Positions 1 through 11,800 of a stretch of 64,000 nt of DNA are shown here, piece after piece. This DNA is from Tenodera sinensis (lineage: Eukaryota; Arthropoda; Insecta; Mantodea; Mantidae). Numbering within the stretch: position 1 is the stretch's first letter; each line of letters starts with the position of its first letter. Under the pieces are notes generated by a model. That model worked only from the letters and a program-made list of their open reading frames with translations, ran no database searches and had not been told where the DNA came from. A program made the translations under genes and the position numbers. Where the stretch lies: the NCBI GenBank assembly GCA_030765045.1, contig CM060963.1:69215117-69279116 (forward strand). The letters are read 5' to 3'.

Positions 1-746
1 ATTAAAATGCTTTGTTTTGTTACCAATGTTCTTAGATTCTTTCCACTTTTGTCTATCAGTGAAAGTTTTAGACCACAAAACTCCCTGGATGATATTAAGC
101 GCATCACACCAATACCTTTTTTGCAACCCTACATTCCTACGTACAAGTCATAGATGCATATGTCCACCTATTTGGGTCCACTTTAAATACGCATCCTTCC
201 CAAATCAATTTTGAATAAATTGCTGTGATCACTGCATCTTTTATTTTTGTTGTCCCCGGGTGCCTTCGTTCCCGATGTCTTAATTATACGACACTTCAGT
301 GAAAATACGTTGGAGACATTTTTGATAAAATAAATCTTTTCGAAAAATTTGCATGTTAAGTTTAGTTTGGAGTGGAGAGATACGGGGGTATACATTCCCC
401 CCCAAAGTCTGTAGAGTATCCCCGACATTAAACAATCATCTTCCCCAACAATCATCTTCCTCACATTTTCTGAGAGATCAGTAATAACTATTCACTTCCT
501 TTTTATGCCACTGGAATTGTTCACAATGAAGCTTAAAATAATAGGAAGGTTGAAATCGATTAAAGAAGTCGCAATATAAGTTGTAATATTTACAGCAAAA
601 TATTACAAATAAGATATTTAGATAGTGGTGTGTTTGGTATTTCAATATATCCTATTCATCTGTCTAAATTAACCAATATATTAAATGTAATAATGCTTAG
701 TTTCTGAGCATCTACCTATAATCTTTGATACTCCATATTATATGTA
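1..746. other. AT-rich flank, nothing assigned
   Basis: No supported gene, tRNA head, long tandem array or inverted repeat was seen. Short open frames here lack splice context and recognisable domains. Confidence 0.5.
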
Positions 747-755
747 CCATACAGT

Positions 756-920
756 GGAGTCGGTATGGGTGGCTCAGTTGGTTAGACGCTGGTCTACTGA
801 TCCCAAGGTCGCGGGTTCAAACCCGACCCAGGCCGATGTTTTTAAGTATGCTTAAAAACGACGGGCGACGCTGAAGTGATCCTGGCAATTGACAGCGTCG
901 TTAAACAACAAAATAATTTT
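756..920 (+). repeat. tRNA-headed SINE (family SINE-1), short form with target duplication
   Basis: The left part is a tRNA-like pol III promoter, with a box A-like TGGCTCAGTTGG and box B GGTTCAAACCC. The 3' part ends in GTTAAACAACAAAATAAT. The element is flanked by a direct repeat CCATACAGT at 747-755 and 921-929, a 9-bp target-site duplication, so both boundaries are well defined. Compared with the longer copy at 45716-45940 it lacks an internal block between the tRNA head and the tail. It is a mobile element and not a functional tRNA gene. Confidence 0.9.
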
Positions 921-929
921 CCATACAGT

Positions 930-1837
930 TAAAACTCTATGTCCTTAGTTTCTTTTTCAGTTTTTAACTTTATTTCTAAGGCAGGATCTTCTTGCTGACT
1001 GTTGTTTGCGGTTCTAACTCAATAAATATTTGCATACAACTTTTATCTGCAGGCGTTGATGACGGAAACAACTTATGTACAATAACAACACTTAGGCCAT
1101 TGACACTATAAATTACAGTTTAGTTTTCTCATGCAATTTTTAGTTGGGTACATTACATTCTTTTCTCAGATTTTCGAAGCGTTCTTATTTTTCCGAACAA
1201 TGACACGATCGTCTTTCTTAACCCTCTATATTTCACATTTTCTCATGATGGTTTACAAAGGAAAACTAAACTGTCTCACAGTATGAGCTGTACATACTTC
1301 AAATTACAAACAGTCTCATGAGCTGACCTTGACTCACCGTCCGTGCACGTCACGTGGACACTGTACTCACCGACACACCCCTTCACTTTCCGTGAGTATC
1401 AACGTACTCGAAACAAAGAGTGGTGAATTGTAACGGAGTGACAGTACTGCCTAAAAATGCTGATAAAAGTATTTGTAAAGAGCGTTTAGGAATCGAGTTT
1501 TTCAAACTTTCTCCTAGAAATAAATATCTTCATCTCAGGGTATTTATCACTCGTATGTTTGCCTCCACATACATATATTTGCGAGCATTTTTTTCCTCGA
1601 ATGAAGCACTATGTAAAAATAGAACTACAATATCAGATACTTATCTCTCGGAACAGGTAAAGATATCTATAACAGATATTATGCCAGATTTGGTAACTTA
1701 ATTTACTGTTTATTGAAGATCATTATTTACAACGTATTTTAAATGTCTTTGGTATTGTGAATGCAGTAGGCCTTTCTTAGGTACGAGTTTAGTCGTAACT
1801 AAAAATAACACCACTTGAAAGTGCAAAGTTTGATTTA
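930..1837. other. Unassigned AT-rich upstream DNA
   Basis: No gene was recognised. A CACGTG E-box occurs near 1350. An open frame of 93 codons at 1420-1701 has no recognisable domain and no coding support. Confidence 0.4.

Positions 1838-1917
<80 letters not shown>
1838..1917. repeat. (CT)n microsatellite
   Basis: About 80 bp of uninterrupted CT dinucleotide, roughly 0.75 kb upstream of the TATA box of the helical-cytokine-like gene. Reading frames that translate it as Ser-Leu repeats are artefacts. Confidence 0.97.
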
Positions 1918-1919
<2 letters not shown>

Positions 1920-2663
1920 TCCAAATACAGCATGTCATGGGGAAGTATCAAAGACTGGCTGGGTGTTTGGACGTGGCTGCTGTACATAGACAAGGACCTT
2001 TTTGTAAAAAATATCTTTTATGGAGTTTCAAGACGGGTATTTTCAATGACATCTTGATACTTTCATATTATAAGCACCTATTAGAGAAAATAGAAATTGA
2101 TTGTTTTCCCGCTGGAAAATATCTCCTCAGACATGGAACACAAGATTGCTTCAGAGCTGCGTCTCTGAGCGTGGGTTAACATGACAAGCAGAGCTAAGTT
2201 ATGTATGTCTAAGCTTGAGTGAGAGTCTGCTGTCCCGGAGAGCAGACGGCTGGCTGAATTAGGGCAGGTTCAACGCGCTGCGCTTCTAGCAACATGTGCC
2301 AGCAAGCCGCCGATAAGCCGAATTACGTCACACACTCGCTGTCCTCAATGGGACCGAATTGCTGAATGAAAAAGGGGGCGGGGCGTAGTAAATCCAAGAG
2401 ATCTGGCGGGAAACTGCAAAAGGGGGGCGGGGGTATACGTGAAGTAACTCTAACGACGTCGAACACTCTTCATCGTCATGACTCTCGGTGAAGTGGGAGA
2501 ACCTCCACTTTTTTCTGACTTGACGAAGAGCGAGATTCCCATTCGCCGGTAGGGAGATACACACCCACAACAATTATCTCACAGCACTGGCTAATCAACC
2601 TGTTGAATTCAGTTCCGAGGTTATGTTTACTTCCCCTACCCCCGCAACTGATTAATGAGCGGA
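1918..2663 (+). promoter_or_regulatory. Putative 5' regulatory region of the cytokine-like gene
   Basis: This 0.75-kb stretch is visibly more GC-rich than its surroundings and lies directly upstream of the TATA box. A CREB/ATF or bZIP-type octamer TTACGTCA sits at 2323-2330. A GGGAAACTGC stretch near 2410 only loosely resembles a Rel/kappaB site. The motif calls are inferences from consensus matches and any single one could be chance. The position of the region is the main support. Confidence 0.4.
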
Positions 2664-2670
2664 TATAAAT
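2664..2670 (+). promoter_or_regulatory. TATA box
   Basis: TATAAAT at 2664-2670, within GGATATAAATTGG. It lies about 140 bp upstream of the ATG at 2811, so transcription would start around 2694-2705 and give a 5' UTR of roughly 105-115 nt. This spacing suits a TATA-driven inducible gene. No start-site data are available. Confidence 0.6.
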
Positions 2671-2730
2671 TGGATGATGCAGGCTTACCTCCTAATTCTC
2701 TCTTTTGCAATAGTTGCAGAAAGAACGTCG

Positions 2731-2793
2731 ATGTGCATTCGAATTCATATAACTTGGGTGGTTAGTGGAGGTTTTCTCTTGAGTCAGAGGTGA
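2731..2793 (+). promoter_or_regulatory. Upstream ORF in the 5' leader
   Basis: An ATG at 2731 opens a 20-codon frame that ends with TGA at 2791-2793, 17 nt before the main ATG. Its start context is weak (T at -3), while the main ATG has A at -3, so leaky scanning is plausible. The uORF would lie inside the leader predicted from the TATA box. An AP-1-like TGAGTCA at 2780-2786 overlaps it, perhaps by chance. Confidence 0.4.
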
Positions 2794-2810
2794 AGCATAA
2801 GAAGATCAGC

Positions 2811-2838
2811 ATGAAACTGATTTCATTACTGTCTAGAG
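2811..2838 (+). CDS. Cytokine-like gene, coding exon 1 (start of signal peptide)
   Basis: ATG at 2811 in AGC-ATG-AAA context (A at -3) is followed by MKLISLLSR and one nucleotide of the next codon, then the donor AGAG|GTAACT. The exon ends in phase 1. Joined to exon 2 it creates GAC (Asp10) and runs straight into the hydrophobic core of a signal peptide. A GTG codon 21 nt upstream in frame is not a plausible eukaryotic start. The exon was found by asking which upstream ATG-to-donor segment supplies the single nucleotide that exon 2 needs. No transcript is available to confirm it. Confidence 0.75.
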
Positions 2839-5800
2839 GTAACTACTATATTATTGCTCATATTTTCTCATTAGAACAAACCTTCTGGAGAGAGATTTTC
2901 ATCGTAAGGTGGATTTACGAAATAAGAAAATCTTCATTCTTCCGTTGTCCAAATAGAATTGCCGCAATAGTTTCCTAAATACTACTAATCTTGAATTTCC
3001 AATCAACAATACTTATTTATGATACAGGGTTAAAAGTGAGATTTTATTTTGTAAGTAGTTGTGATTCCGAAACAAGGCCGCAGGCCGAGCAAATAAAGTC
3101 CTTTTAACCCGTGCATCAAACAGTATTTCTCAGACAGCGCTAAATATTTATAAATATATTACAGAATGAGTGAGTCAACAACTAGACCATTAGGGTCCGT
3201 AGATGTATTATAGATTATATATAACTATATTTTATTATTTTAACTTGTTCATGGTCAGGAAAATCATCAGGTTGCGATGTTCAGTTCTTGTCTTGCTTAG
3301 CATCAGTGTTGACAACATGATGACTTTTACAAAACCAAAATATTCTACATAAGGGAGGCAGTGGAAATAATAAAACGATGAAAATAATGTAACAAAAACC
3401 AATTAATTAATTACAAGTTTTTCTAAAGTTACTCGTCTTTTGAGGAAACTGAAATGTTTATTGCAGTTTGGAATAGTTATTCCTTGGACTCGCCATTTTA
3501 TATAAGCATTGAGATTCATGGTCTAATTGCTCACATTCCGTAAGAACCCAAAGTTGACATTACTGGCATGTTAGAGGCTTTTGAGCCCTGAGTGGAATAA
3601 TTTTAGTTTGTTAGTACTGTCGTGAACTGCTAAATGGCCGATTTTACTATCAACTGCCTAAAAAAAAATCAAGTCTCAGAACTAGAGTTCATACCAAGGC
3701 TTCCTTCAGAGTAATGAAACGAATAGCTTCAGGCCCAATTGTAATCAAATAACAAAGCATCCAAAAGCAATATTGATTTTATGGGCATCAAACATATTAT
3801 TTTATTTTTATATGTTCAGCTTTATCGAGCATGTCCAGTAGTACTTGCAACTATAGAGTCTTGGCGCTGTGCAAGCAGTTTGAATAAAATTAAAAGGAGT
3901 TTACACTGCATTATTACGTTGAAACGCCATGTAATGAAGAGGATTCCCCTATAGTTAGAGATAAAGATAACATATAAGTGACACTTGCGAATTATACTTG
4001 TGTCCATATCTCGGTATCACTTGGCTTTTCTCTTGTGCAGACTGCTGCCTGCTGTTGCTGGTGATAGTCGCAATGATGTGGGTGCCAGGACAGTCCATGC
4101 CGGTGACGACCAGAGCCCCTTGGGAGTTTCCCTGCGGCACAGATCTGATCACCCCTTCCGGAGTTCCTCCACGGCACAAGTTCACCAAGGCCGTGAAGAC
4201 TGTCAAGAGGCAGCTTGAGATCGCCAAGGGTCTTTTCGAGAAGGAGAAAAATAATCTCAACCTGATCTATCAACAGGTAAGCGCAGTGATATCTCCCTTG
4301 CTCTGGATTCTACAGTGGGTTATCGTGAACCATTTCATGGACGAAATGTCCTATAATAAAGAGCGTAATCACAAATCTCTTATCTTAAAGAGTACCTCTG
4401 TGAAACAAGAAACGTGCATAAGAAGTGTATATACTTTTAGCGAGCATAGGTATAAATCCAAGTAAAGTTACATTTAATGCATTTTCGAGACGTCCATGTA
4501 GGAATGTCAAGAATCTCATATTTGGTCTCCCAATGATTTTGCTAACATATGTGTCCAGTTTTCAAATGCGACAGTTCTTCTGAGCAATTACTTGTAGTTG
4601 AAGGTCATGAATGAAAAAGGTTCACTCACCAGAAAAAGTGTTCTGAATATTGTCAATGATGTAAGGATTTCTCGTTCTAATGCATTTGTAAACAAAGTAT
4701 GTTACGTATTAAGTAAAAAGTGAAGCAATGAACCTACGAATTCAATTCATAAGAATATCTAATATGATGCACATTATAATGCTAGTTGCAAATTCTTGTG
4801 CCATCTGATTATCTGTGATCATGTTTTAAAATAACGCCAAGAAAAAGTGCAAGTGTCATCTCCAATATGGTCGTGCTGTTGAATCTATTGATTATGAAAA
4901 CGTAATATGAAGAAAGAATATTGTATTTACTAAATTAAAACCAGTATGCTGCTAATAAATGGCTAGAGAGTAACTTGAGAGAAAAGTTTGATTACCATCC
5001 TATTCCATATTGGAATTCTGGAAAGCTGGAAAGGATACTCCAAAAGAAACGAACGTGGTTGACACTTCCAACATTTAGCAACTGAAATTCTAAAAAACAC
5101 TATAGGTACTGTTAAATAACACTGTTTTAATAGAGTTTATTATTCCTTCTGCTCCGTGTTTGCCCCTATTCTGGTTTGAAAATGACTTGCAAGAAACACT
5201 GGTTTAGTGTGAGTACTCAGGAAGTCAGGTGAATTCGCTCTTATGCAACACCTATCAATCACACTTTGTTCGTCTGTGCGCATGCTCACGAACTAATGTA
5301 CAAAGTATTACAGCAAAATTCTCAATATATTGGAAATTTAGTTGAAATTTGCACAAAATTAATTGTAGTTAATAAGGGCAAGTTCTTTTTGATTGCCACG
5401 TTAAGAATATAGAATTTCAAAGCCATCACTTAGCGGCATGCTCTGTAAACATCTGTCTCCTTACTGCATTGTAAAACGAAATGTGTAAATGTGAACTGGA
5501 GGTTTATCTGAACTAACAAGAAGCAAATAGAATAATAAGCCTTGGTAAAAATGAGTAGCGAAAGTCGCGTGAATGCAACACATCAGACTGTTTAGCCTTT
5601 ACTTGTTCTGTATATGGATATGAGTGTCATTTTTGCTATTTGGGTAATCTGTACCTTATATTGGAACTGTGTAAGAGAATTATTTGTGGCTCTTATTTTT
5701 GTCTCTGTGAACACAGAGTTGGACAAACAGAACATGCAGTGTTCAACCTGAGCAAACAGGTTACGTAAAAGTTTTCCAGTTACCCAGGGATATTATCACG

Positions 5801-8800
5801 ATTCCTACCTTAAAAGTCTCTTATTATTTAGGTTACTTGAACATTTTCCAGGAACTCATTAACACTAGCAGTCAATGTAGACTTCCAACGATATCTCGAA
5901 ATCGCACTGGTCATCTTCCTATAAACTACATCTTCCACCCAGAACCTAATGTGCAACTTCTTCCCTGTCTTATCTGCAACCAGATAAAATGTGATAACTA
6001 ATGAAATCTATGCATGCTTCCCAAGTATGCTTTGAACAGGGTGCCTATAATTTAGAATATATGGTAACAAGTCTATGTGTTGCACTTACATGACTTTCTC
6101 TATTCTTGTACTAGCCATTCTTACAAAATCTTATGCTTATATTTTCTTCTTGTTAGTTGAGATAAACATTTGCAGAAATTATCTTATTGTTTATATTCTT
6201 GTAAGTGCAAGGGGAACATGGGAACACAGTAAGCTTTGAGCGATAGCAAAAAATATTTGAAAACTTTGAGATTCCATTCTCTTTGCTCGGCTAAGATATT
6301 AAAAATTAGTAACCATCTTACATTTGACGAAAGTTTAAGTATTCAAAAACTCACACAAATAACAAGGAATATCTCCGAAATGGTTCACTCTAAAAAAGAA
6401 TTTATTTGGACATAAATTTTGTGCTTTAGTAAGATTTACATTCTCTGTATAGTAAGATTTGGTCATTCTCTTACGATTTACCAGTTATGCAAAAGTCATC
6501 CAGAGTAAACAGGACATAGCCTATAGCCAGAAAGTTCAAAATATACACTTCATTTGCCATAAAAAATACCTTAAACATACGAGATTTTAACCAAAATCGT
6601 TAGCCATTTTCGAGAAAATCAAAATTTTGGAAACATTTTCCATGTAAAGGGTAGTTTACGGTGGAGGAATTTTCTTCAAAATCTTCATGTCGCATCCTTA
6701 AAAGATATTAAACTTAAATTTCAACTTTGGTTTAAGCGACTTTTCGATTTTGAGTTATGCTGTCCACAGACATCCGCACACACGCATACTTTTCTAATTT
6801 TTTTTTTTATTTTATTTTTTATTTTTTTTTTTTTTTTTTTTAATTCAGGGGACCTCAAACATATATTTCGGATGAAATTACGACATCGATTTTTTGGGTG
6901 ACATACAATACTTCCTCTACTTACTATACGTAGTAGGAAAAGTAAAAATGTATATAATAGACAGAGGATGCAACAACCCATTGTTTCGTACTGTCACATC
7001 ACATTGTTACGAGAGCATTGTCTAGAAACAAATCAATGCCAGCTCACGGTTTACTGGATCCAGTGAATCTAATCTCCAACTGCGAGGTCCTAAATTATTA
7101 CAGAATTATTAAAAAGTACAAAAGATTTGAAAAAAGAACATTAACTAGCAAGTAAGCATCTTCACTGGCTGTGCAATGCATCTCAGAAATATAGCCAATT
7201 AATTGTCTTATACTACACAAGATATTCTGAAAAGATGTTGGCTTACATAAAAATAAAAAAATAAAAAAGCATTGATGTGTTATATACGCATAACTTTTCT
7301 TCTCACTCTTTTGTAAACTATTCTCAAAAATCATGTAGGTACGTGTGCAACAAACAATATTCTGAGTCACCTGTGATACATATCATTACCTTATTTCTGT
7401 CTGGATATAAGTAGTGCATAACAAGCGTTATTCCGTGTACCTAATAACAAGCATAGAGGACATGGAAAAAACCAAGGCTTACTATACAAGTTACGAATAA
7501 CAGATGATCCCATATATTCCTGTCTACTACAAGAATAAACGGTACAGCATCTTATCCACAGATGCACAGAACTACAAAAGTAAAAGTATAAACTGGAATA
7601 CGCTATGGAAATCCAGGTGACCAAATGACCAGCACAGAGGAACAAATATCTCAGACTTTTCGTCAAAACATAGACTTTGATGGCCTAAAATGAACGCGCA
7701 ATTTAAAAGTGTAAACAGAAGTATTGCATGCACAGAATAGACTATTAATTAAGGACAATTGCACTGTTAACATATAAGCGATGTAAGGTAAAAATATTAT
7801 GTAATATTACATTGCATAATGGAGCATAGTCAATAAAATATATAAAATAGGGTGTAGAGGAAAAGATAGATAAGAATTCAGTCATATTCATTACAAAATA
7901 TTATTTTAGTCTATCACTACTGTTTGAAGAAAGTTCTTTTCATACAACTGTAAAACAAAATTTAATAATTAGGGGGTGTTAAAACAGACAGTAGATAATC
8001 TCTGATAAACCAGAAGAAGGCGAGAGGGGTCTGAGGTGTAAAAGAGCGTTTGAACTGTTAATCTGCTCACGTAGTTGGTTTGTTTACAACAAAATGTGTC
8101 CAAATGTGTATGTGAATCACCTATGTTTCCGTATCTAATATTTGTATGTGACTCTGTGTTAGGTATTACCAATTTAGTGAACAAATATCATACTAGTGTG
8201 CATATACATGATTTTTCACCGTAGAAAATGTTTACTGATGTATTTTTTAGACGTGGCGAAGACCTTGCTAGGAACTGCTTGAGTGACATCATATAAATTG
8301 ATGCTGTAACTAACTCTGTTTTTTACTTGAAATAAACAAGAGACTGCTGATAATGCGAACGGGTACTGCACTTAATCACGCACTGTCCCGCGAGTTTACT
8401 ACACGAAAGCCGGAGAAATATAGGTCATTCATTTGTTGTAGACAATGTCCTTCAGCTATGGTACTGTGAGCTAGTCTACTCTTAAACAACAGGGCAGCTA
8501 ATAGTTTATTGCAATAACAAAGCTATGCTTCTCTATGTAAAATTTCGAAGAGTACAATTCACTGCAAAGTTTTGTGCGATTCGGGAGTATGTTCAGTCTT
8601 TTAAAAGAGATGCCTATTTATTATACTGACAGTGCCCCCTACAACGTAAAAACTAAAAGGAAAAGTTCTAAATACTCTAACAGTGTAAACAGTGGTTAAT
8701 AGCGTAATATATGTGGCTGATATTACTGATGGTGTGATAATTTGCTTCGTAATTACTGTATTAATATAGAGAAGAAACATTAGAGTAGCGTGCACATCTG

Positions 8801-11800
8801 AATGCACGTGGTGACTTGCATCTAATCTCTCCTTTAAACATTTCTTTCGTCAAGAGCTAACGCGTGGTCTGTACTATCTGGCACCCCTGCTGTCTTATGA
8901 GTACAAAGGTGAACTCAACTATAAACCACTACTCAACTAGCAGCCATTCGCCACGTCTAAAAACTACTTCTTTGCATAGCACATTCCTCCAGCTCGCCTC
9001 CTGTTGGTGGTCAGTCAGTAGTTTCTAGATGTGATAGCCAGGTGAATAATAACTTATTGGTAACATAATTTGACAAGATGTCATATTATTTTTAAGCAAG
9101 ATATCACTCCTTTATCACTCTGCAAAGGGAGATAACTGCTATCTATAGATATGACGTATGAAGCAAAGGTCTTTAACTTGTGTGGTCTTGTCACAGGTGG
9201 AGGTGGTGTCACAAGAGGAATACAGTTACAACTGGCTACCTCAGAAGCGCTTCTTATGGTTCAAATCTGACATCAGGTGCCTCACTAACAAAACCACAAG
9301 GGTAAGTTACACTCACTTGTTTTAATAGAAAGCTGCAATTCCTAAATAAACATAAACAACAAAAATATTAGAGTAAAAATCAGGGACCACATCCATTTGC
9401 ATATAAAATAGAGAATAGTGCATTTGGCCACTATTAAGGTTTATTAAACTTTGAAGTCATTAGTGAGTATCCAGTGCTTTGTTTTTGTGTGTACCAAGTC
9501 AACATTTAAGGCTGGTTCACAACCACCCGGCACCGATAACCAGAACGACAACGGTAACGGAAAGCAAAACAGCACTCAATATTTTGGTTCACAATAGCCC
9601 GGTAACGAGGACAGCAAGTTGCACCACAGTTACTTGTGGAAAAGATTTTTGCCTTCATCATTAAATTTTTAACTTTTTTATTTAGGATTAAAAATTTTCT
9701 TTCAAAGATTAAGTAAATCCATTTACATCTTATTTTGAATTTATATAAATGAAAATAAAGCATTACATTTTCATTGTAAAAATAACAATTATATTTTTAT
9801 AAAGGTAAAATTATCTCCATAACAGCTTCAGTGTTGTAATGCATAACACAACACTATCGATCAGGTAGTCGACAGAAAATGGAGGTCGGTATTGCGCATT
9901 GGAATGTCATTTGCTTCTGACCAATGATACTTTTTCTAGCTTGCAACTAGAGAGAGCTCTAGTGGCAATTTCATGGCACTGCCTTCTTGAATAATTTCCA
10001 CAGCTAAAAGTATAATACGCACAATATGAATCTAACATGCCTTGCCCGGTAACGGGAACAGAAATTTAAAATTTGGTCACGCCTTCTTTCCTATTCCCTG
10101 GGCTCGGAAAAGTTTTCCTTTGGTTGTGAACACTCCCATTTGAATACATGTATTTCAACTTTCTCGGTCAGATACTAATCCCTTAGTAACTGTTAGAAAA
10201 TATGAAATAAAACTATTTCTGACAATGTTTATCTCCATTAACATGAATTGGAAAGAAGAATAAGAGTTTGTAAGAATAATTTATATAAGAGTGAGCAGAG
10301 AAAGTGAGCGTAGCACATAAGATTTTGATAAGTTACATTGGTCGGAATCAACATGGAACCTGACACCAGCTCGTTCACTCGTCTGTGAGGGCGTGTTGGG
10401 ATGCGTTAGCGAATAACGTGTAAGATGAATGACATCATCAGTTACGTTACGTCATGTTATTGGCGCAGCATGCTGACACACCTCTTGCAGCTGAGCGAAC
10501 GTCAAGTACTTACCTAGTAAAATCTGCCCTGCTATAGTTTGCTCCATGAAAATATTACTATTTACTGCTTCTTTAAGAAAGAACAGAGTGCATCCAAAAT
10601 CAGACTCCGATTCAGAAATCCAGCGCATGTCGGTGGCAATCAATGGAGTCCATTATGTACTTAATTAAGAGCTTCTTATTTGCTATATCTTCTGTATCAT
10701 TGCCAAAAGTTTTTTTTTCCTTCTTCTTCTTCTTCTTCTTCTTCTTCTTCATAAAACTTCCGGTAAATCGCCAATACGTTAACCAGGGATTCTACATGAT
10801 GAGTGTAACAAATATATCCGATATATATCCACATTGTGCGTAACCGATAAAGGCATGTAACCCATATCTCAAAAACCGTCTGCTATTGCACTCTCGAAGC
10901 AAGTTTTGCAATATTTCAAATCTCCTAGGATTTGAATATTTCAAGTCTTTTAAAGTAAGAATTATCTATAATACAACTTGAGATATTTGCTTCCAAGAAC
11001 TGGCATATCACGAAGAATTCTGAAGGTAACGAGCTGTGTGCACATTGCTGAATTCAGAATATATAATTCTAACAATGTTCTGCGACCTTGAAACCCTGAT
11101 AGTCTTAACAATCTATAGGAGTGCATGCAATATTACAAGCTTCATAATAGCTATTAAGTCGTAAAGCCTAGTGTTGTTTGATTTATTTCGAATCACTGTT
11201 CAGGAAAGCATGAAGATATACTCCATACTAATTCACTAAGAACGCAATTTCTTAAATTCGGAGTGCAGAATAAGCAGAGAATCAAACCTCTCTAATTTTA
11301 AGAAAACAATTTACAAAATAATGTACAATGCTTGTAATTTTATTAATGGCAAGTTTGTAAAAATAGTTAATTTCAAGCAACTATATAGCCACATTAAACG
11401 TTAGTCACGAGTGTAAAATGTGCTGAATTAAATGAATGATATAGTTAATAAAATTACCAGGATTTATTCAACTGAAGCACTATAGCAGGCATGTCAAACA
11501 GCACTCGCCAAGTGTGAAAATATTCCCCTATTTTTCCTCCCTTCAAATCGGAGAACGAGAAAAACAAAGCCAAAACCGGTTCTACTAGCGCATGCTACTG
11601 CAGTTAAGAAGGGGTGGACTCCTCTCTTCACACCCTGGGAGTGATGTTTGACACGCCTGCACTATAGCACAACATATTTTATATAAGGCTGTTTATTGGC
11701 CTGAAATACACTGCGTTGCTTTAATATTTTATATATTTTGCTTGCTTCACAGCTTGAAAAGGTTCTCCCAGTTCTGCATAGCTCATTGCAGAACTTCTCT

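Larger units (their letters stand above)
4277..9196 (+). other. Intron 2 (phase 0), 4.9 kb with repeats
   Basis: It holds an H1 fragment (5380-5590), a full H1 copy (6075-6946) and a terminal-inverted-repeat element (8244-8963). The rest (4277-5380, 6950-8240) is AT-rich, with no gene seen. Confidence 0.75.
9302..11752 (+). other. Intron 3 (phase 0), 2.45 kb with two MITEs
   Basis: It contains a TIR element (9510-10137), an H1 fragment (10215-10335), a T-tract with (TTC)n (10710-10750) and an hAT MITE (11486-11659). Other sequence is AT-rich, with no gene seen. Confidence 0.75.

Noticed and set aside
755..830. tRNA gene
   Set aside because: The tRNA-like sequence is the head of a SINE with a target duplication. 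The same applies to the tRNA-like stretches near 24290, 27290, 44760, 44930 and 45930, none of which shows a proper acceptor stem.
3998..4465. 155-codon frame read straight through exon 2
   Set aside because: Only 4041-4276 behaves as coding sequence. A strong acceptor and donor bound it, and the extension after the donor is AT-rich with no protein character.
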